From positions 1 through 6,845 of the forward strand of contig JAODBQ010000683.1 of assembly GCA_025464045.1 (NCBI GenBank): a DNA stretch of 6,845 bases, given 5' to 3'. This document shows positions 4,621 through 6,845 of this stretch, one piece after another. The notes under the pieces are model-generated. The model was given only the letters and a program-made list of their open reading frames with translations, was not told where the DNA came from and made no database searches. The DNA is from Ilumatobacteraceae bacterium. GTDB taxonomy: Bacteria > Actinomycetota > Acidimicrobiia > Acidimicrobiales > Ilumatobacteraceae. A program made the position numbers and the translations under genes. Position 1 is the stretch's first letter; every line of letters starts with the position of its first letter.

Positions 4621-6845
4621 ATGGCCAAACCCCTCGTCATCGTCGAATCGCCTGCCAAGGCCAAGACCATCTCCAAGTTCCTGGGGGATGGGTACGACGT
4701 GCGCGCCTCCGTGGGCCATGTCGCGGATCTGCCGAGCAAAGGGTTGTCGATCGATGTCGACAACGACTTCAAGCCGACCTACGAGCTCACCGAGCGTGGC
4801 AAGGTGGTGGTCAAAGAGCTGCGTGCGCTGGTCAAGGACGCCAGCGAGCTGTACCTCGCGACGGACGAGGACCGCGAGGGGGAGGCCATCAGCTGGCACC
4901 TGCTCGAGTACCTCAAGCCGAAGATCCCGGTGCGCCGGATGGTGTTCCACGAGATCACCAAATCGGCCATCGACGCCGCCGTCGCCAACCCGCGCGGCAT
5001 CGACTACGGCCTCGTCGATGCCGCCGAGACCCGCCGCCTGCTCGATCGGCTGTACGGATACGAGGTGTCGCCCGTCCTCTGGCGCCGCGTCAACCGTGGA
5101 CTCTCGGCCGGACGGGTGCAGAGCCCGTCGGTGCGGTTGATCGTCGAGCGCGAGCGGGAGCGGATCGCGTTCGTGGTCGCCGGCTACTGGGGCATCGACC
5201 TGGTCACCGCAACGGCGCCGTCGTTCCCGGCCACGCTGGTGTCGATCGACGCCACGAAGGTCGCCACCGGCAGGGACTTCTCGTCGGACGGCACGCCGGC
5301 CAAGAACGTCGTGGTCGTCGACGAGGCACGCGCCCGGTCGTTGGCGGACGCCCTGCGCGGCGCCGACTTCACGGTGCGCTCGGTCGACACGAAGCCCTAC
5401 CGCAGCAGCCCGAAGGCACCGTTCATGACGTCCACGCTGCAGCAGGAGGGCGGCCGCAAGCTGCGGCTCAGCTCGTCGCAGGTGATGCGCGTCGCCCAGG
5501 GCCTGTACGAGCGCGGCTACATCACCTACATGCGCACCGACAACGTCGTGCTCAGCTCGGAGGCGCTCGGCGCGGTCCGTGCCGAGGTGCAACGGTCGTA
5601 CGGCCAGCAGTTCCTGTCGCCGTCGCCGCGCCAGTTCCAGACGAAGATCAAGAACGCGCAAGAGGCTCACGAGGCGATCCGCCCGACCACGCCGCTGCGC
5701 AGCCCGGACGCCGTCGCCGGCGAGCTGAACGGGCAGGAGCTGGCGATGTACCGGATGGTCTGGCAGCGCACCTTGGCGTCGCAGATGGCCGATGCCGCCG
5801 GCACGACGGTCAGCGTGCAGCTCGGCGCCGGCGCGGCGGGTACGGACGTGCGCTTCGCCGCGGCAGGCACGACGATCACCTTCCCCGGCTACCGCCAGGT
5901 GTACGTCGAGTCCACCGACGACGGCCCGGAGGCGGAGGAGCGCGAGGCGTTGCTGCCGCCGCTCGTCCAAGGACAGGTCGTGCCCGTCCAGTCGTTGACG
6001 CCGAACGGGCACACCACCTCGCCGCCGGCGCGCTACACCGAGGCGTCGCTGGTGAAGCGGTTGGAGGAGCTCGGGATCGGGCGCCCGTCAACCTGGGCGT
6101 CGATCATCCAGACCGTGCAGGACCGCGGCTACGTGTGGAAGCGCGGCCAGGCGCTCGTGCCCACGTGGACCGCGTTCGCGGTGGTCGGGTTGATGGAGAA
6201 GCACTTCGACGAGCTCGTCGACTACGCCTTCACCGCCCGGGTCGAGGAGGACCTCGACTCGATCGCCCGCCACGAACGCCAGAAGGCGGACTGGCTGCGC
6301 AACTTCTACTTCGGCAGCGCCGACGAGGCGCTGCCCGGGCTGAAGCGGCTGGTCGAGGAGAACCTCGACCACATCGATGCCGCGGAGATCAACACCTTCC
6401 CGATCGGGACGGACCCCGACGGCATCGAGATCGTCGTCAAGCCCGGCCGCTACGGCCCGTACGTGAAGCGCGGCGACGACACGGCGAGCGTTCCCGACGA
6501 CATGGCGCCCGACGAGCTCACCGTTGCCGAGGCGATGCGGCTGCTGTCGCTGCCGAAGAGCGACGAGCCGATCGGCGAGCTCGACGGCTACCCCGTGTTC
6601 GCCAAGAACGGCCGCTACGGGCCGTACGTGCAGTGGGGGACGCCGGACAACCTGCCGCCCGGGCAGGACAAGCCGAAGATGGCGAGCCTGTTCAAGACGA
6701 TGAACCTCGAGCGGATCACCGTCGACGACGCCGAGGCGCTGCTGCAGCTGCCGCGTACGCTCGGCACGGACCCGGCCGACGGTGTCGCGGTGATGGCCAA
6801 CAACGGTCGCTACGGGCCGTACATCCAGAAGGCGAAGGACTTCCG
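4621..6845 (+). CDS. topA: DNA topoisomerase I (type IA), C-terminus outside the window
   Basis: This enzyme relaxes negatively supercoiled DNA by cutting one strand through a 5'-phosphotyrosine link. The first 741 codons are present with no stop; the gene runs off the right edge. The TOPRIM domain starts at once (VIVESPAKAKT, E9) and includes the metal-binding DxDxE at D82, D84 and E86 in TDEDREGEAISWH. The catalytic tyrosine is Y303 in YITYMRTDN, with R305 beside it. EAHEAIRPT (H350) and the LSAGRVQS motif (161-168) complete the type IA core, which ends near residue 580. Topoisomerase I C-terminal repeats follow, each with a GRYGPY signature: 609-614, 664-669 and 729-734. The first two units end in a LTVAEAMRLL/ITVDDAEALL-type helix. 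No cysteine occurs in the visible part, so the zinc fingers of the E. coli enzyme are absent so far, as expected in actinobacteria. Family members in this phylum usually exceed 900 residues, so perhaps 150-200 are missing. The ATG at 4621 begins the conserved N-terminus and has no Shine-Dalgarno site. Confidence 0.97.
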   Translation, partial: MAKPLVIVESPAKAKTISKFLGDGYDVRASVGHVADLPSKGLSIDVDNDFKPTYELTERGKVVVKELRALVKDASELYLATDEDREGEAISWHLLEYLKPKIPVRRMVFHEITKSAIDAAVANPRGIDYGLVDAAETRRLLDRLYGYEVSPVLWRRVNRGLSAGRVQSPSVRLIVERERERIAFVVAGYWGIDLVTATAPSFPATLVSIDATKVATGRDFSSDGTPAKNVVVVDEARARSLADALRGADFTVRSVDTKPYRSSPKAPFMTSTLQQEGGRKLRLSSSQVMRVAQGLYERGYITYMRTDNVVLSSEALGAVRAEVQRSYGQQFLSPSPRQFQTKIKNAQEAHEAIRPTTPLRSPDAVAGELNGQELAMYRMVWQRTLASQMADAAGTTVSVQLGAGAAGTDVRFAAAGTTITFPGYRQVYVESTDDGPEAEEREALLPPLVQGQVVPVQSLTPNGHTTSPPARYTEASLVKRLEELGIGRPSTWASIIQTVQDRGYVWKRGQALVPTWTAFAVVGLMEKHFDELVDYAFTARVEEDLDSIARHERQKADWLRNFYFGSADEALPGLKRLVEENLDHIDAAEINTFPIGTDPDGIEIVVKPGRYGPYVKRGDDTASVPDDMAPDELTVAEAMRLLSLPKSDEPIGELDGYPVFAKNGRYGPYVQWGTPDNLPPGQDKPKMASLFKTMNLERITVDDAEALLQLPRTLGTDPADGVAVMANNGRYGPYIQKAKDF
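6445..6825 (+). repeat. DNA repeats encoding GRYGPY units in topA
   Basis: Three 21-base segments at 6445-6465, 6610-6630 and 6805-6825 encode GRYGPYV, GRYGPYV and GRYGPYI. The first two differ at a single base. The third differs from the second at three or four positions, mostly in its last codon. They mark successive C-terminal DNA-binding repeat units of topoisomerase I, spaced 165 and 195 bases apart. They are a protein-domain repeat, not a mobile or regulatory repeat. Confidence 0.8.

Noticed and set aside
4600..6012. 470-codon minus-strand open frame opposite topA
   Set aside because: It is codon-aligned with topA, which carries all catalytic motifs. The antisense product is an arginine-, histidine- and valine-rich shadow, and the frame closes upstream at a single TCA serine codon in topA near 6088.
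1..6845. Search for a defence island, toxin-antitoxin pair, CRISPR array, prophage or mobile element
   Set aside because: All long frames resolve into five ordinary genes or their shadows. No direct-repeat array, transposase, integrase, tRNA-like fold or marked change in base composition was seen.

Overview
The window is high-GC, densely coded bacterial chromosome with strong G/C preference at third codon positions. Rare codons such as TTA are absent from the long genes. The gene families point to a member of the Actinomycetota: a MmpL-type RND transporter, a DHA2-type MFS pump, and a TopA with actinobacterial-style C-terminal repeats and no cysteines in the visible part. One of the less-studied lineages such as Acidimicrobiia is possible, but that is an impression from protein style and has not been tested.

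Layout, left to right. (1) Positions 1-158, minus strand: the first 52 codons of a DHA2-like MFS exporter that continues off the left edge. (2) Positions 159-331: a divergent intergenic region with a ribosome binding site, a candidate promoter and an operator-like palindrome for the exporter. (3) Positions 332-1072, plus strand: a VOC/glyoxalase-like protein of 246 residues. (4) Positions 1073-1150: a convergent gap with a strong hairpin, probably a shared terminator. (5) Positions 1151-2173, minus strand: rsgA, the ribosome-assembly GTPase, complete. (6) Positions 2174-2224: a 51-base divergent gap. (7) Positions 2225-4558, plus strand: a complete 777-residue MMPL/RND transporter with an apparent extra transmembrane hairpin between its two halves. 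(8) Positions 4559-4620: a gap with an exact TTGACA box inside an inverted repeat and no ribosome binding site. (9) Positions 4621-6845, plus strand: topA (DNA topoisomerase I), running off the right edge.

The genes do not form one pathway. rsgA and topA are housekeeping genes for ribosome maturation and DNA supercoiling. The two exporters and the VOC protein are typical accessory-envelope or detoxification functions. Each gene appears to have its own promoter, because the strand switches at nearly every boundary. The exception is the MMPL-to-topA pair, which is co-directional with 62 bases between the genes.

No RNA gene, insertion sequence, CRISPR array or clear sign of horizontal transfer was seen, and nothing supports a new biological system. 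The points worth a second look are modest: the 14-helix MMPL layout, the reduced fourth module of the VOC protein, the operator-like site at the MFS gene, and a probably leaderless topA.
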